A DNA stretch of 64,000 bases from Kutzneria viridogrisea (GTDB lineage Bacteria > Actinomycetota > Actinomycetes > Mycobacteriales > Pseudonocardiaceae): contig JACJID010000008.1 of NCBI GenBank assembly GCA_014138725.1, forward strand, positions 62,001 through 126,000, given 5' to 3'. The notes beneath the pieces were generated by a model, which had not been told where the DNA came from, made no database searches, and saw only the letters and a program-made list of their open reading frames with translations. The position numbers and the translations under genes are program-made. Numbering within the stretch: position 1 is the stretch's first letter; the number at the start of each line of letters is the position of its first letter. This document shows positions 47,958-59,906 of the stretch, in pieces.

Positions 47958-49678
47958 CAGAACAGGAAGTAGCGCTGGGCCAAGGGAAGTTCGGTGACCG
48001 GCGCGGGCTCGACCAGTTCCCCGTCCACGTGCACGGCGAAACTGTCCGGGTCCACGCGGACCTCCGGCAACGCGTCGTTGAGCAGCATGTCGGCCTTGCC
48101 GCGACGGCGCGTGTCGGCGACCGGCAACAGCGGAGTGCTCAGCCCGAGCCGGTCCACGAGCCCGTCCTCGATCGCCGCCCGCGCGACGAAGTGCACGCTG
48201 CTCGCTGCGGCGACCCGTGGCGCCGCACCGAACATCGGGCGGGCCAGCACCGGCTGCGGGGTGGGGATGGACGCGTTGGCGTCGCCCATCGCGGCCCAGG
48301 CCACGAACCCGCCCTTGAGCACCAGGTGTGGTCGCACGCCGAAGAACTTCGGCTCCCACAGCACGAGGTCGGCCAGCTTGCCCACCTCCACCGAGCCCAC
48401 CTCGTGGTCGATGCCGTGCGCGATGGCCGGGTTGATCGTGTACTTGGCCACGTAGCGGCGGGCGCGCAGGTTGTCGGCGGCCCCGTCCCCGGGCAACGCG
48501 CCGCGCCTGGCCTTCATCACGTGCGCGGTCTGCCAGGTGCGGATCACCACCTCGCCGATGCGGCCCATGGCCTGCGAGTCGGAGCTGATCATCGAGATGG
48601 CGCCCAGGTCGTGCAGCAGGTCCTCGGCGGCGATGGTGGTCGGCCGGATCCGGCTCTCCGCGAAGGCCAGGTCCTCGGGCACCGAGGGGTTGAGGTGGTG
48701 GCAGACCACCAGCATGTCCAGGTGCTCGTCCAGGGTGTTGACCGTGTGCGGGCGGGTCGGGTTGGTGGAGGAGGGCAGCACGTTGGGCTCGCCGACCACC
48801 TTGATGATGTCCGGCGCGTGCCCGCCGCCCGCGCCCTCGGTGTGGTAGGCGTTGATCGAGCGCCCGGCGATGGCGTCCACAGTGGACTCCACGAAACCGG
48901 CCTCGTTCAAGGTGTCCGTGTGGATGGCCACCTGCACCCCGGAGGCGTCCGCCACCCGCAGCGCGGCGTCGATCACCGCGGGCGTGGTGCCCCAGTCCTC
49001 GTGCAGCTTGAACCCGCCCGCGCCGCCGCGCAGCTGCTCCCACAGCCCCGGCTCGCTGACGGTGTTTCCCTTGCCCAGCAACAGGATGTTCACCGGTTGG
49101 AAGTCCATGGACTGCAACATCCGCGCCAGGTTCCAGGAACCCGGCGTGACCGTGGTGGCCTTGCTGCCCTCGGCCGGTCCGGTGCCGCCGCCGATCAGTG
49201 TGGTCAGCCCGGTGGCCAACGCCTGGTCCACCAGCTGCGGGCAGATGAAGTGCACGTGGCAGTCGATGCCGCCCGCGGTGAGGATCCGGCCGTTGCCCGC
49301 GATGACCTCGGTGCTCGGCCCGATCACCAGCGCCGGGTCCACCCCGTCCATCGTGTCCGGGTTGCCCGCCTTGCCGATGCCCACGACGCGCCCGTCACGG
49401 ATGCCAACGTCGGCCTTGACCACACCCCAGTGGTCCAGCACCACCGCGCCGGTGATCACCACGTCGGGCGCGCCCTCCGCGCGGGTGGCCGTGGACTGGC
49501 CCATGGACTCGCGGATCACCTTGCCGCCACCGAAGACCACCTCGTCGCCAGCGCCCTGCGCCCCGAGGCAGCGGTCCTCGGTGACCTCGATGAGCAGGTT
49601 CGTGTCAGCGAGCCGGATCCGGTCCCCCGTGGTCGGCCCGAACAACTCCGCGTACCGGTGCCGGTCGATCGAGTTCAC
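47957..49678 (-). CDS. ureC: Urease alpha subunit
   Basis: A 573-aa catalytic subunit that hydrolyses urea to ammonia and carbamate. Nickel ligands: the H-x-H in [14 protein letters not shown] near 134-136, the carbamylated Lys in [13 protein letters not shown] near 217, the histidines in [12 protein letters not shown] and [14 protein letters not shown]-type [14 protein letters not shown], and the Asp in [13 protein letters not shown]. The flap Cys/His region is [20 protein letters not shown]-like ([20 protein letters not shown]). All catalytic residues appear intact. GTG 49678 starts it. Unlike most urease operons, 145 bp with a tandem duplication separates it from ureB. Confidence 0.96.
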   Translation of the reverse strand: MNSIDRHRYAELFGPTTGDRIRLADTNLLIEVTEDRCLGAQGAGDEVVFGGGKVIRESMGQSTATRAEGAPDVVITGAVVLDHWGVVKADVGIRDGRVVGIGKAGNPDTMDGVDPALVIGPSTEVIAGNGRILTAGGIDCHVHFICPQLVDQALATGLTTLIGGGTGPAEGSKATTVTPGSWNLARMLQSMDFQPVNILLLGKGNTVSEPGLWEQLRGGAGGFKLHEDWGTTPAVIDAALRVADASGVQVAIHTDTLNEAGFVESTVDAIAGRSINAYHTEGAGGGHAPDIIKVVGEPNVLPSSTNPTRPHTVNTLDEHLDMLVVCHHLNPSVPEDLAFAESRIRPTTIAAEDLLHDLGAISMISSDSQAMGRIGEVVIRTWQTAHVMKARRGALPGDGAADNLRARRYVAKYTINPAIAHGIDHEVGSVEVGKLADLVLWEPKFFGVRPHLVLKGGFVAWAAMGDANASIPTPQPVLARPMFGAAPRVAAASSVHFVARAAIEDGLVDRLGLSTPLLPVADTRRRGKADMLLNDALPEVRVDPDSFAVHVDGELVEPAPVTELPLAQRYFLF

Positions 49679-49685
49679 AGCCCCT

Positions 49686-49825
49686 CCTCGCTGGCGCTCG
49701 TCGCGGCCGCGCCGCTCGCTGTGCCCAATGGTGAGCTCGCAAGCTCGCTCGTGCCCCCGCCTCGCTGGCGCTCGTCGAGATCACGAGCGGCTCCGGCGCC
49801 CAATGGTGAGCTCGCAAGCTCGCTC
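49686..49825. repeat. 75-bp tandem duplication between ureB and ureC
   Basis: CCTCGCTGGCGCTCGTCG occurs at 49686 and 49760, and a 28-bp stretch starting GCCCAATGGTGAGCTCGC occurs at 49723 and 49798. The two units are about 75 bp apart and the second runs into the ureB stop codon. Each contains GAGCT-CGCA-AGCTC, a small hairpin. The repeat is inside an operon whose genes otherwise overlap. Confidence 0.85.
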
Positions 49826-50129
49826 ACAGCTCACCAGCCCATTCCTTGCGCAGTCCCGGCACCACCCGGCGTCCGCCCAGCGGCACCAGGTCGACCGTGC
49901 GCTCCACACCCGGTTCGAAGCGCACCGAGGTGCCCGCCGGGATGTCCAGCCGGTGGCCCCAGGCCGCGTCCCGGTCGAAGTCCAGCCCCGGGTTGACCGC
50001 CGCGAAGTGGTAGTGCGAGCCCACCTGCACCGGCCGGTCGGCGCGGTTGACCACCAGCAGGGTGATCCTCGGGCGGCCTGGGTTGAGCGGGACCGGTTGT
50101 TCGCCGGGGATCAGCTCACCTGGGTACAT
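49824..50129 (-). CDS. ureB: Urease beta subunit
   Basis: A 101-aa structural beta subunit of urease. It begins [20 protein letters not shown] and contains [20 protein letters not shown] near 27-46, [20 protein letters not shown] and a C-terminal [12 protein letters not shown], all family hallmarks. It packs on UreC in the (ABC)3 complex. ATG 50129 is eleven bases after the ureA stop. The stop codon lies within the second unit of the downstream tandem duplication. Confidence 0.95.
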   Translation of the reverse strand: MYPGELIPGEQPVPLNPGRPRITLLVVNRADRPVQVGSHYHFAAVNPGLDFDRDAAWGHRLDIPAGTSVRFEPGVERTVDLVPLGGRRVVPGLRKEWAGEL

Positions 50130-50140
50130 GCGGCCTCCGT

Positions 50141-50443
50141 TCACACGATGGGGTCGTGCACCGTGACGAGCTTGGTGCCGTCCGGGAAGGTCGCCTCCAC
50201 CTGTACCGAGTCGATCATCTCGGGCACCCCGTCGAGTACCTGCTCGCGGCTGAGCACCTGCCTGCCGCTGGCCATCAGCGCGCTGACCGGCTCCCCGTCG
50301 CGGGCGCCCTCCAGCACGTGGTCGGTGATCAGCGCGACCGCCTCCGGGTAGTTCAGCAGCACACCCCGCGCCAGGCGCCTGCGCGCGAGGTCGGCGGCCA
50401 CGTGGACCAGCAGCTTGTCCCGCTCGTGGGGGGTCAGGTGCAT
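50141..50443 (-). CDS. ureA: Urease gamma subunit
   Basis: A 100-aa gamma subunit, the first gene of the ureABCFGD operon. Sequence: [20 protein letters not shown], then [20 protein letters not shown], then [20 protein letters not shown], each matching UreA throughout its normal length. The promoter must lie in the 227-bp region shared with the divergent citrate synthase gene. No NtcA/GlnR-type site was recognised with confidence. Confidence 0.95.
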   Translation of the reverse strand: MHLTPHERDKLLVHVAADLARRRLARGVLLNYPEAVALITDHVLEGARDGEPVSALMASGRQVLSREQVLDGVPEMIDSVQVEATFPDGTKLVTVHDPIV

Positions 50444-50670
50444 GGCATGAGACCTATCACGGGCCGACAGCCAGAACGTTGCGGAAACACGGACGTGACG
50501 CGATGTTCATCAGTAACAGTGAGGCAGGACACGACCCGCAGCGATTGCCGATCCCCGGATCGAGGAGCACTGTTGCGCCAACCCGTGCGGTGCGGCGCGG
50601 TCGCCGCGGTGTGCCACCGACCGCGCGACGTGCGGGAGTCGGGGACGCTCGCTGGTAGAGGACGGACACC

Positions 50671-51795
50671 ATGACCGCCGCGCAACAGACAGACAACGGC
50701 TTCCGCCCCGGGCTCGAGGGCGTGATCGCCTTCCAGACCGAGATCGCCGAACCCGACAGGGACGGCGGTGCGCTGCGCTACCGCGGGGTGGACATCGAGG
50801 ACCTCGCAGGCCGGGTCACCTTCGGCAACGTCTGGGCGCTGCTGGTGGACGGCCGGTTCGGGCCGGGGCTGCCGCCCGCCGAGCCGTTCCCGATTCCGGT
50901 GCACACCGGGGACGTCCGGGTGGACGTGCAGGCCGCGCTGGCGATGCTCGCGCCGATCTGGGGCTACCAGCCGCTGCTGGACATCACCGACGAGCAGGCC
51001 CGCGAGCAGCTGGCCAGGGCCTCGGTGATGGCCCTGTCCTACGTGGCGCAGTCCGCGCGCGGCATCGGGCGGGCCGCCGTGCCGCAGAAGCGGATCGACG
51101 AGTGCACCACCATCACCGAGCGGTTCCTGACCCGCTGGCGCGGTGAGCCCGATCCCGCGCACATCAAGGCCGTGGACGCCTACTTCGTCTCCGCCGCCGA
51201 GCACGGCCTCAACGCCTCCACCTTCACCGCGCGGGTCATCGCCTCCACCGGGGCCGACGTGGCCGCCTCCATGTCCGGGGCGATCGGCGCCATGTCCGGA
51301 CCGCTGCACGGCGGGGCGCCCGCCCGCGTGCTGCCGATGATCGAGGAGGTGGAGCGGGTCGGGGACGCGCGCCGCGTGGTCGCGGGCATCCTGGACCGGC
51401 ACGAGCGGCTGATGGGCTTCGGGCACCGCGTGTACCGGGCCGAGGACCCGAGGGCCAGGGTGCTGCGCCGCACCTGCCGCGAACTCGGCGCCGCCCGCTA
51501 CGAGGTGGCCGCCGAACTGGAGCAGGCCGCCCTCGCCGAGCTGCGCGAACGCCGCCCGGACCGCGCCATCGAGACCAACGTGGAGTTCTGGGCCGCGGTC
51601 ATCCTCGACTTCGCCGAGGTGCCGCCGCACATGATGCCCGCGATGTTCACCTGCGCCCGCACCGCGGGCTGGTGCGCGCACATCCTGGAGCAGAAGCGCA
51701 CCGGCCGCCTCGTCCGGCCCTCCGCCCAGTACGTGGGCCCGCAGGCCCGCCGCCCCGAGGAGGTCGAGGGCTGGGACAGCATCGCCCACCGCTGA
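50671..51795 (+). CDS. citA: Second citrate synthase (CitA-type)
   Basis: A 374-aa citrate/methylcitrate synthase-fold enzyme without the N-terminal beta region of the gltA product, as in M. tuberculosis CitA (citrate synthase 2). Active-site segments: SAEHGLNASTFTARVIASTG near 177-196 with the first His, MSGPLHGGAPARVLPMIEEV near 209-228 with the second, [20 protein letters not shown] near 250 and the catalytic Asp in VEFWAAVILDFAEVPPHMMP. It may serve as a second citrate synthase or act on propionyl-CoA; no prpB or prpD is adjacent. The ATG follows GAGGACGGACACC. Confidence 0.92.
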   Translation: MTAAQQTDNGFRPGLEGVIAFQTEIAEPDRDGGALRYRGVDIEDLAGRVTFGNVWALLVDGRFGPGLPPAEPFPIPVHTGDVRVDVQAALAMLAPIWGYQPLLDITDEQAREQLARASVMALSYVAQSARGIGRAAVPQKRIDECTTITERFLTRWRGEPDPAHIKAVDAYFVSAAEHGLNASTFTARVIASTGADVAASMSGAIGAMSGPLHGGAPARVLPMIEEVERVGDARRVVAGILDRHERLMGFGHRVYRAEDPRARVLRRTCRELGAARYEVAAELEQAALAELRERRPDRAIETNVEFWAAVILDFAEVPPHMMPAMFTCARTAGWCAHILEQKRTGRLVRPSAQYVGPQARRPEEVEGWDSIAHR

Positions 51796-51825
51796 CTGTC
51801 GGAGGTCCGCAGTAACGTGGCTTTC

Positions 51826-51846
51826 GGGGGTCCCCATGGGGCCCCC
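51826..51846 (+). terminator. Terminator-like hairpin after the second citrate synthase
   Basis: GGGGGTCC (51826) can pair with GGCCCCC (to 51846) around CCATGG, and a CCCC-AT-GGGG core lies inside. It starts 31 bases after the stop. Confidence 0.5.
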
Positions 51847-51960
51847 TTGGGGGGTGCGAGGTCCCCTGGTTCGACGCTACCGCGAGGTACCGACAAGTGC
51901 GGTTGCCGCGGGTCAGATCGTGATCACGCGGAGTGGCCTGCAGGTACTACCCTGCTCGTC

Positions 51961-54791
<2,831 letters not shown>

Positions 54792-54879
54792 TGCACCAGT
54801 TGTAGGTGGCACAGGATTCGCGACCGGTAAGCGCGGCGCTTATCTGGCGCTTATGCCGTTGTCCGGGATACTTCCTGGG

Positions 54880-55539
54880 GTGCGGGTACTGGTCACCGAG
54901 GACGAACGCCAGCTCGCCGACGGGGTCGCCGAGGCCCTGCGTCGGCGGTCCATGGCCGTGGACGTCTGCTACGACGGGGAGGCCGCGCTGGAGCGGTTGG
55001 CCGTCAACGCCTACGACGTGCTGGTGCTCGACCGGGACCTGCCCGGGGTGCACGGTGACGAGGTGTGCCAGCAGGTGGTCGGCGGTGGCGGGGAGACCCG
55101 CGTGCTGATGCTGACCGCCGCCGTGAGCATCAGGGACCGGGTCGACGGGCTGGGGCTGGGTGCCGACGACTACCTGACCAAGCCGTTCGCGCTGGCCGAG
55201 CTGGTGGCCAGGGTGCAGGCGCTGGGCAGGCGCGCGCGGCCCGCGCTGCCGCCGGTGCTGGAACTGGCCGGTGTGGTGCTGGACCAGCCGCACCACCGCG
55301 TGTACCGGGATGGGGAACTGCTGGCCCTGTCCCCCAAGGAGTACGCCGTGCTGGCCGTGCTGATGCGCGCGGGCGGCACGGTGGTCAGCGCCGAGGAGCT
55401 GTTGGAGAAGGCATGGGACGAGAACGCGGACCCGTTCACGAACGCGGTCCGGGTGGCGGTGATGACCCTGCGCAGGAAGCTGGGCGAGCCACCGGTGATC
55501 ACGACCGTGCCCGGCGCCGGCTACCGCTTCGGTGGCTGA
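54880..55539 (+). CDS. OmpR-family response regulator
   Basis: A 219-aa response regulator. The receiver domain has the acidic pair Glu7-Asp8, phosphoacceptor Asp51 in VLVLDRDLPG, Thr near 81 in LMLTAA and Lys near 103 in YLTKPF. The winged-helix DNA-binding domain spans about 125-217 (LALSPKEYAVLAVLMRAGGT, then VAVMTLRRKLGEPPVITTVP). GTG 54880 fits the family start, and a GATACT -10-like hexamer (54866-54871) suggests a leaderless message; ATG 54853 would add nine residues. A GGCGCTTAT direct repeat just upstream (54832-54854) could be its own binding site. It is paired with the histidine kinase gene 14 bases later. Confidence 0.9.
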   Translation: MRVLVTEDERQLADGVAEALRRRSMAVDVCYDGEAALERLAVNAYDVLVLDRDLPGVHGDEVCQQVVGGGGETRVLMLTAAVSIRDRVDGLGLGADDYLTKPFALAELVARVQALGRRARPALPPVLELAGVVLDQPHHRVYRDGELLALSPKEYAVLAVLMRAGGTVVSAEELLEKAWDENADPFTNAVRVAVMTLRRKLGEPPVITTVPGAGYRFGG

Positions 55540-55553
55540 ACCAGGGTCCTTCG

Positions 55554-56585
55554 ATGCGCCGCCGGGTCGGCTGGGCCATGGCGGGGACATTGCTGGTGGG
55601 GTTGCTGGGCTGGCAACTCCTGGACTTGCTCGGCTGGCTGCTGACCAGTCACTACTACGGGGGCTTCCTGTGGTTCCAGTTGCAGGGCGGCACTCCAACG
55701 ACGGCCACGTTCTTCTGGATACTCACGGTCGCGACAGTCGGGCTCGTCTTCTGGCTGTCCCGGCGGATGCTGCTGTGGGCGCTGCGCCCGCTGACCACGA
55801 TCACGACCGCCGTTTCCCAGCTCGGGCCGCACAACCTGGGGCAGCGGCTGAGGCAGCCCGGCGCGGTGAACGATCCGCTGCGCCGGCTGGCCGACACCCT
55901 CGACGAGGTGCTGGACCGGCTCGCCGCGGGGTTCGACGGCCAGCGCCGGTTCGCGGCCAACGCCTCGCACGAGCTGCGCACCCCGCTGGCCGTGCAGCGG
56001 ATGCTGGTGGAGCTGGCGCTGGAGACCAGCAAGGACGTGGAGCTGCGCAGGCTGGGGGCTCAGCTGCTGCTGACCAATGAGCGCAACGAGCGGCTCATCG
56101 AGGGCCTGCTGGTGCTGGCGGAGAGCGACCGCGGGCTCACCGGGCACGTGCCGGTGCGCCTGGACGAACTGGTGGTCGGCGTGCTCGACGCGCACAACAA
56201 CCTGGCAGCCGAGCACGGGGTGCGGCTGGAGCGCGAGGGCAGCGAGGTGACCGTGCCCGGGGACCCGGTGCTGCTGGAGCGGATGATCACCAACCTGGTG
56301 CAGAACGGGATCAAGTACAACCGGCCCGAGGGCAGCGTGCGGGTGCTGGTGGAGACCGGGCGGCTGGTGGTGCGCAACACCGGCGAGCGGGTGCCCGCCG
56401 AGTCGGTGGCCGCCCTGTTCGAGCCGTTCCGGCGACTGGCCAGGGACCGGACCGGTGGCCGCGAGGGCGCGGGCCTTGGCCTGTCGATCGTGCGGTCCAT
56501 CGCGACGGCGCACGGCGGCACGGCCAGTGCCGAGCCAGGCATCGACGGCGGCCTGTCAGTGACGATCTCGCTGGCAACCGCCTGA
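55554..56585 (+). CDS. Sensor histidine kinase
   Basis: A 343-aa membrane kinase, partner of the preceding response regulator. Two helices (about 8-31 and 51-69) enclose a short outer loop of about 20 residues (TSHYYGGFLWFQLQGGTPTT), so it probably senses something in or at the membrane. A HAMP linker follows, then the HisKA box ANASHELRTPLAVQRMLVEL with His139, the N box LVQNGIKYN near 249, a shortened G1 region and the G2 box GAGLGLSIVRSIATAHGG near 305. Regulator and kinase form a two-component system of the TcrY/CutS-like kind; the signal is unknown. Confidence 0.9.
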   Translation: MRRRVGWAMAGTLLVGLLGWQLLDLLGWLLTSHYYGGFLWFQLQGGTPTTATFFWILTVATVGLVFWLSRRMLLWALRPLTTITTAVSQLGPHNLGQRLRQPGAVNDPLRRLADTLDEVLDRLAAGFDGQRRFAANASHELRTPLAVQRMLVELALETSKDVELRRLGAQLLLTNERNERLIEGLLVLAESDRGLTGHVPVRLDELVVGVLDAHNNLAAEHGVRLEREGSEVTVPGDPVLLERMITNLVQNGIKYNRPEGSVRVLVETGRLVVRNTGERVPAESVAALFEPFRRLARDRTGGREGAGLGLSIVRSIATAHGGTASAEPGIDGGLSVTISLATA

Positions 56586-56676
56586 AGATCAAGGTCCGTA
56601 CCGGTGAACCTCGGGCGCTCGTCGTGCGTCCCATGGGGTAAATCCGGCAAGATCGAGGTCGGATCCCGTTAGACTC

Positions 56677-56706
56677 GGCGCGCCTACCGCGTCAAGTAGG
56701 CGCGCC
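56677..56706. promoter_or_regulatory. Inverted repeat in the sepH leader
   Basis: GGCGCGCCTA (56677-56686) and TAGGCGCGCC (56697-56706) form a perfect 10-bp stem with a 10-nt loop, 47 bases before the sepH ATG and just after a -10-like TAGACT (56670-56675). If transcription starts there, the hairpin would be in the 5' leader; otherwise it could end the kinase transcript. Confidence 0.5.
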
Positions 56707-56752
56707 GTACTAACGTGGGCAGTTGGCGAGGTGAGACATCGGGGAGGCCGTG

Positions 56753-57676
56753 ATGCGAGCGCTGCGGGTCGTCGGGCTCGACGACGACGGCACATCCGTC
56801 ATCTGCGAAGACCCCGTGCGCGGTGAGCGCTACACGATCCCCTGCGACGAGCGCCTGCGCGCCGCCGCGCGCGGTGACGCCGCGCGGCTGGGCCAGATCG
56901 CCGCGGAGACGGAGACGCAGATGCGCCCACGCGAGATCCAGGCCCGCATCCGGGCCGGTGAGTCGGTGGAGCAGGTCGCGACCGCGGCCGGGCTGCCGGT
57001 GCACCGGGTCGAGCGCTTCGCCTACCCCGTGCTGCTGGAGCGGTCCCGCACCGCCGAGCTGGCCCAGCGCGCCCACCCGATCCGTGAGGACGGGCCGGAC
57101 GTGCAGACCCTCGGCGAGATCATCGCGCACTCCTTCGGGCTGCGCGGGCAGGACTACTCCTGCGGTGAGTGGGACTCCTGGCGCGGCGAGGACGGCAAGT
57201 GGATCATCCAGCTGCACTGGCAGGCTGGCCGCTCGGACAACCGCGCGCACTGGGCGTTCCACCCCGGGGCGCACGGTGGCACCGTGACCGCGATCGACGA
57301 CCACGCCATCGACCTGCTCGACCCCTCGCCGAGCCGCCCGCTGCGCACCGTGCGGCCGGTGACCGAGCTGGCCAGGCAGGCCCTGGAGCTGGAGCACACC
57401 GACCTGGGGCAGCACCCCGCGGACCACGCGGTGCCCGCGGCTGAGCCGCAGGTCGCCGAGCCGAGCCCGGAGCCGCCCGCCGCGAAGCAGGAGCAGCCGC
57501 CCGCCCCGGAGATCACCGATCCCGAGCCCGAGCAGCCGCCCGCACCCGCGGCGCAGGCCCCCCAGCCGGAGCAGCACAGCCGCAAGGCCGAGGCCCCGCC
57601 CAGGCGTGGCAAGAAGAACCACCCGATCGTGCCCTCCTGGGAGGACGTGCTGCTCGGGGTGCGTTCGCAGCGCTGA
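56753..57676 (+). CDS. sepH: Septation protein SepH
   Basis: A 307-aa SepH (DUF3071), which binds FtsZ and promotes filament assembly at division sites in actinobacteria. The conserved N-terminal domain covers residues 1-165: RALRVVGLDDDGTSVICEDP, then an HTH-like IQARIRAGESVEQVATAAGL near 62-81, then WDSWRGEDGKWIIQLHWQAG near 137-156. The C-terminal half is a Pro/Glu/Ala-rich disordered linker ending in a basic segment and NHPIVPSWEDVLLGVR, the short conserved tail seen in this family. GGGGAGG lies five bases before ATG 56753. The order serC then sepH also occurs near each other in M. tuberculosis (Rv0884c, Rv0883c). Confidence 0.92.
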   Translation: MRALRVVGLDDDGTSVICEDPVRGERYTIPCDERLRAAARGDAARLGQIAAETETQMRPREIQARIRAGESVEQVATAAGLPVHRVERFAYPVLLERSRTAELAQRAHPIREDGPDVQTLGEIIAHSFGLRGQDYSCGEWDSWRGEDGKWIIQLHWQAGRSDNRAHWAFHPGAHGGTVTAIDDHAIDLLDPSPSRPLRTVRPVTELARQALELEHTDLGQHPADHAVPAAEPQVAEPSPEPPAAKQEQPPAPEITDPEPEQPPAPAAQAPQPEQHSRKAEAPPRRGKKNHPIVPSWEDVLLGVRSQR

Positions 57677-57686
57677 TCCGGCCGGG

Positions 57687-57695
57687 TTGTCCACA
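57687..57695 (+). promoter_or_regulatory. DnaA box 1
   Basis: TTGTCCACA is a perfect match to the actinobacterial DnaA box. It lies 10 bases after the sepH stop codon, 18 bp from a second identical box in the same orientation. Confidence 0.6.
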
Positions 57696-57704
57696 GGCGG
57701 CGAG

Positions 57705-57713
57705 TTGTCCACA
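57705..57713 (+). promoter_or_regulatory. DnaA box 2
   Basis: A second TTGTCCACA. It continues into TGTGGATCT, which on the other strand gives a weak third box (TCCACA conserved). There is no dnaA, dnaN or AT-rich unwinding region here, so this is not oriC; a DnaA-titration or regulatory site is more likely. Confidence 0.6.
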
Positions 57714-57813
57714 TGTGGATCTTCAGCAAGATCAGGTAGGGGTTGCGGGCGGTAGACTGGGATCGGGGTCGCCCCCCAGGGAGTGGCGGGGGACGTGCTG
57801 AGGTAGGTGCCGC

Positions 57814-58041
57814 CTACAGCTGCTCGAACGCGGCCCAGTCGATGCCCTCGCGCTCACACCAGTCCTCGGCCTCTTCGCGGGTCAGCGGCTTGGCGGTGAC
57901 GGTGCGGTCCACGCCGAGGTGGGTCCACCCGTCGGGCGCCAACACGTAGAGCTGCCGTTCCCTGCGGGCGAGCAACCGGCCCTCCGGGAACGCCATCGTG
58001 GGCTCGGTGCGCAGGTAGCGGACCGGCTCCTGGCTGGTCAT
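57814..58041 (-). CDS. Small conserved-looking hypothetical protein
   Basis: A 75-aa protein: MTSQEPVRYLRTEPTMAFPE, then GRLLARRERQLYVLAPDGWT, then a short acidic helix LTREEAEDWCEREGIDWAAF. Predicted as a small beta sheet plus helix, with no signal or membrane segment. I do not know its family. ATG 58041 starts it. It stands alone on the minus strand between sepH with the DnaA boxes and the ABC exporter genes. Confidence 0.65.
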   Translation of the reverse strand: MTSQEPVRYLRTEPTMAFPEGRLLARRERQLYVLAPDGWTHLGVDRTVTAKPLTREEAEDWCEREGIDWAAFEQL

Positions 58042-58127
58042 GGCGCGGATTATGCCACCGGGAAATTCGGATGTCGTTGTCAGAGGTCCTCCGTATGGTC
58101 GAGATGACCGTGAGGGGGGACTGCGCC

Positions 58128-59906
58128 ATGGATGCCGTCGGGGACCACCCGGTGCGCCACTCGACACCGACCACGCTGCTGCGGCTGTGGCCGTACGTGA
58201 AACCCGTGCGCTGGTGGCTGGTGGGCTCGGCGGTGGCCGCGCTGCTCGCGATGCTGGCGGGGCTGGCCATCCCGCTGGTGATCCAGCGGATCATCGACGG
58301 GCCGGTGGCCAGGGGCGAGCTGGCGAGCCTGCCCTGGCTGGTGGCGGGCATGCTGCTGCTCGGCGGGGTCGAGGCCGGGCTGATGTACGTGCGGCGCAGG
58401 CTGAACCTGGTGCCGAGCACCCGCATCGAGGCCCGCATGCGGATGGACCTCTACCGCCACCTGCAACGGCTCCAGGTGGGCTTCCACGACGGCTGGCAGT
58501 CCGGTCAGCTGCTGTCCCGCGCGGTCAACGACATGAGCACCGTGCGCCGCTGGATCGCCTTCGCCGGCATCTTCCTGGTGGTCAACAGCCTGATCCTGGT
58601 GACCGGGGTGGGCCTGCTGACGGTGCTCTCCCCGGTGCTGGGCCTGATCGTGCTGTGCTGCGGCGCCCCGCTGATCCTGCTGTCCTACCTGTTCGAGACG
58701 AAGTACAAGGTGGCCGCGCGCCGCGCCCAGGACCAGGACGGGGACCTGGCCAGCACCATCGAGGAGTCGGTGCTGGGCATCCGCGTGCTCAAGGCGTTCG
58801 GCCGGGGCAGGCACATGGCGAAGCTGTTCGACGAGCAGGCCCGCCTGCTGCGCGGCACCGAACTGCGGAAGGTGCGCATCATGGCCGCGCTGTGGGCGGT
58901 GTTGATCGCGCTGCCCGAGCTGGCCATCGCCGGTCAGCTGCTGGCCGGTGCGCTGGGCATCGCGAACGGCACGATGACCGTGGGCACGCTGGTCGCGGCG
59001 CTGACCGTGAGCACCTTCCTGCGCTGGCCCTTCGACTCCATCGGCTGGCTGCTCGCCGAGACCAACCTTGCCGCCTCCGCCTGCGAGCGGTACTGGGAGG
59101 TCCGCGACACCCAGGTGACGGTCACCGACCCGGAACACCCGGTGCCGCTGGCCCAGCCGGTGCGCGGGCTGCTGCGCTTCGAGGGCGTGCGCTTCGGTTA
59201 CGGCCAGGGCCGCGACCTGCTGCGCGGCGTGGACCTGGTGGTGCGTCCCGGTGAGACGGTCGCGCTGGTCGGCGCCACCGGTTCGGGCAAGACGGCGCTG
59301 ACCGCGCTGGTGCCCCGGCTCGCGGACGTGACCGGTGGCCGGATCACCGTGGACGGGGTGGACGTGCGCGACCTGGCACTGTCCGACCTGCGCGGGGTGG
59401 TGGCGACGGCCTTCGAGGAGCCCGTGCTGTTCTCGGCCAGCGTGCGGGAGAACGTGGCGCTGGGTGTGCCGGAGGCCAGCGAGGAGCAGGTGCGCGAGGC
59501 GCTGCGGGTGGCGCAGGCCGAGGAGTTCGTGCAAGCGCTTCCCTGGGGCCTGGACACCAGGGTCGGCGAGCAGGGCCTGTCGCTGTCCGGCGGGCAGCGG
59601 CAGCGGCTGGCGCTGGCCCGTGCCGTGGCGGGCCGACCGGCGGTGCTCGTGCTGGACGACCCGTTGTCCGCGCTGGACGTGCACACCGAGGGCGAGGTGG
59701 AGCGCGCGCTGCGGGAGGTGCTGCGCGAGGTGACGGCGCTGGTGGTGGCGCACCGGCCGAGCACCGTGCAGCTGGCGGACCGGGTGGCGTTGCTCGCCGA
59801 CGGCCGGATCACCGCGATCGGCACGCACAGCGAGTTGTTGGCGGACAACGCCGAATACCGCCGACTTCTGTCCACTATGGACGATCAGGAGGTGTCGGTC
59901 CCGTGA
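58128..59906 (+). CDS. ABC exporter half-transporter, subunit 1 (degenerate site)
   Basis: A 592-aa fused membrane and ATPase protein. Six helices span about 25-310 (WLVGSAVAALLAMLAGLAIP, then LILVTGVGLLTVLSPVLGLI) and the ATPase lies at 340-580: Walker A VGATGSGKTALTALVPRLAD, signature LSGGQRQRLALARA, Walker B VLVLDDPLSALD and the H-loop VVAHRPSTV. The usual catalytic Glu after Walker B is Asp here, so one of the two ATP sites should be weak, as in TM287/288-type heterodimers. ATG 58128 follows GAGGGGGGA. It overlaps the gene for its partner by four bases. Lipids, drugs or peptides are possible substrates. Confidence 0.9.
   Translation: MDAVGDHPVRHSTPTTLLRLWPYVKPVRWWLVGSAVAALLAMLAGLAIPLVIQRIIDGPVARGELASLPWLVAGMLLLGGVEAGLMYVRRRLNLVPSTRIEARMRMDLYRHLQRLQVGFHDGWQSGQLLSRAVNDMSTVRRWIAFAGIFLVVNSLILVTGVGLLTVLSPVLGLIVLCCGAPLILLSYLFETKYKVAARRAQDQDGDLASTIEESVLGIRVLKAFGRGRHMAKLFDEQARLLRGTELRKVRIMAALWAVLIALPELAIAGQLLAGALGIANGTMTVGTLVAALTVSTFLRWPFDSIGWLLAETNLAASACERYWEVRDTQVTVTDPEHPVPLAQPVRGLLRFEGVRFGYGQGRDLLRGVDLVVRPGETVALVGATGSGKTALTALVPRLADVTGGRITVDGVDVRDLALSDLRGVVATAFEEPVLFSASVRENVALGVPEASEEQVREALRVAQAEEFVQALPWGLDTRVGEQGLSLSGGQRQRLALARAVAGRPAVLVLDDPLSALDVHTEGEVERALREVLREVTALVVAHRPSTVQLADRVALLADGRITAIGTHSELLADNAEYRRLLSTMDDQEVSVP

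Noticed and set aside
50502-50658. 51-codon ORF between ureA and the second citrate synthase gene
   Set aside because: Arginine- and proline-rich, without a ribosome site; probably just the leader and promoter region of the two divergent genes.
57687-57713. DnaA boxes as the chromosomal origin
   Set aside because: There is no dnaA-dnaN context, only two strong boxes and no AT-rich unwinding region.
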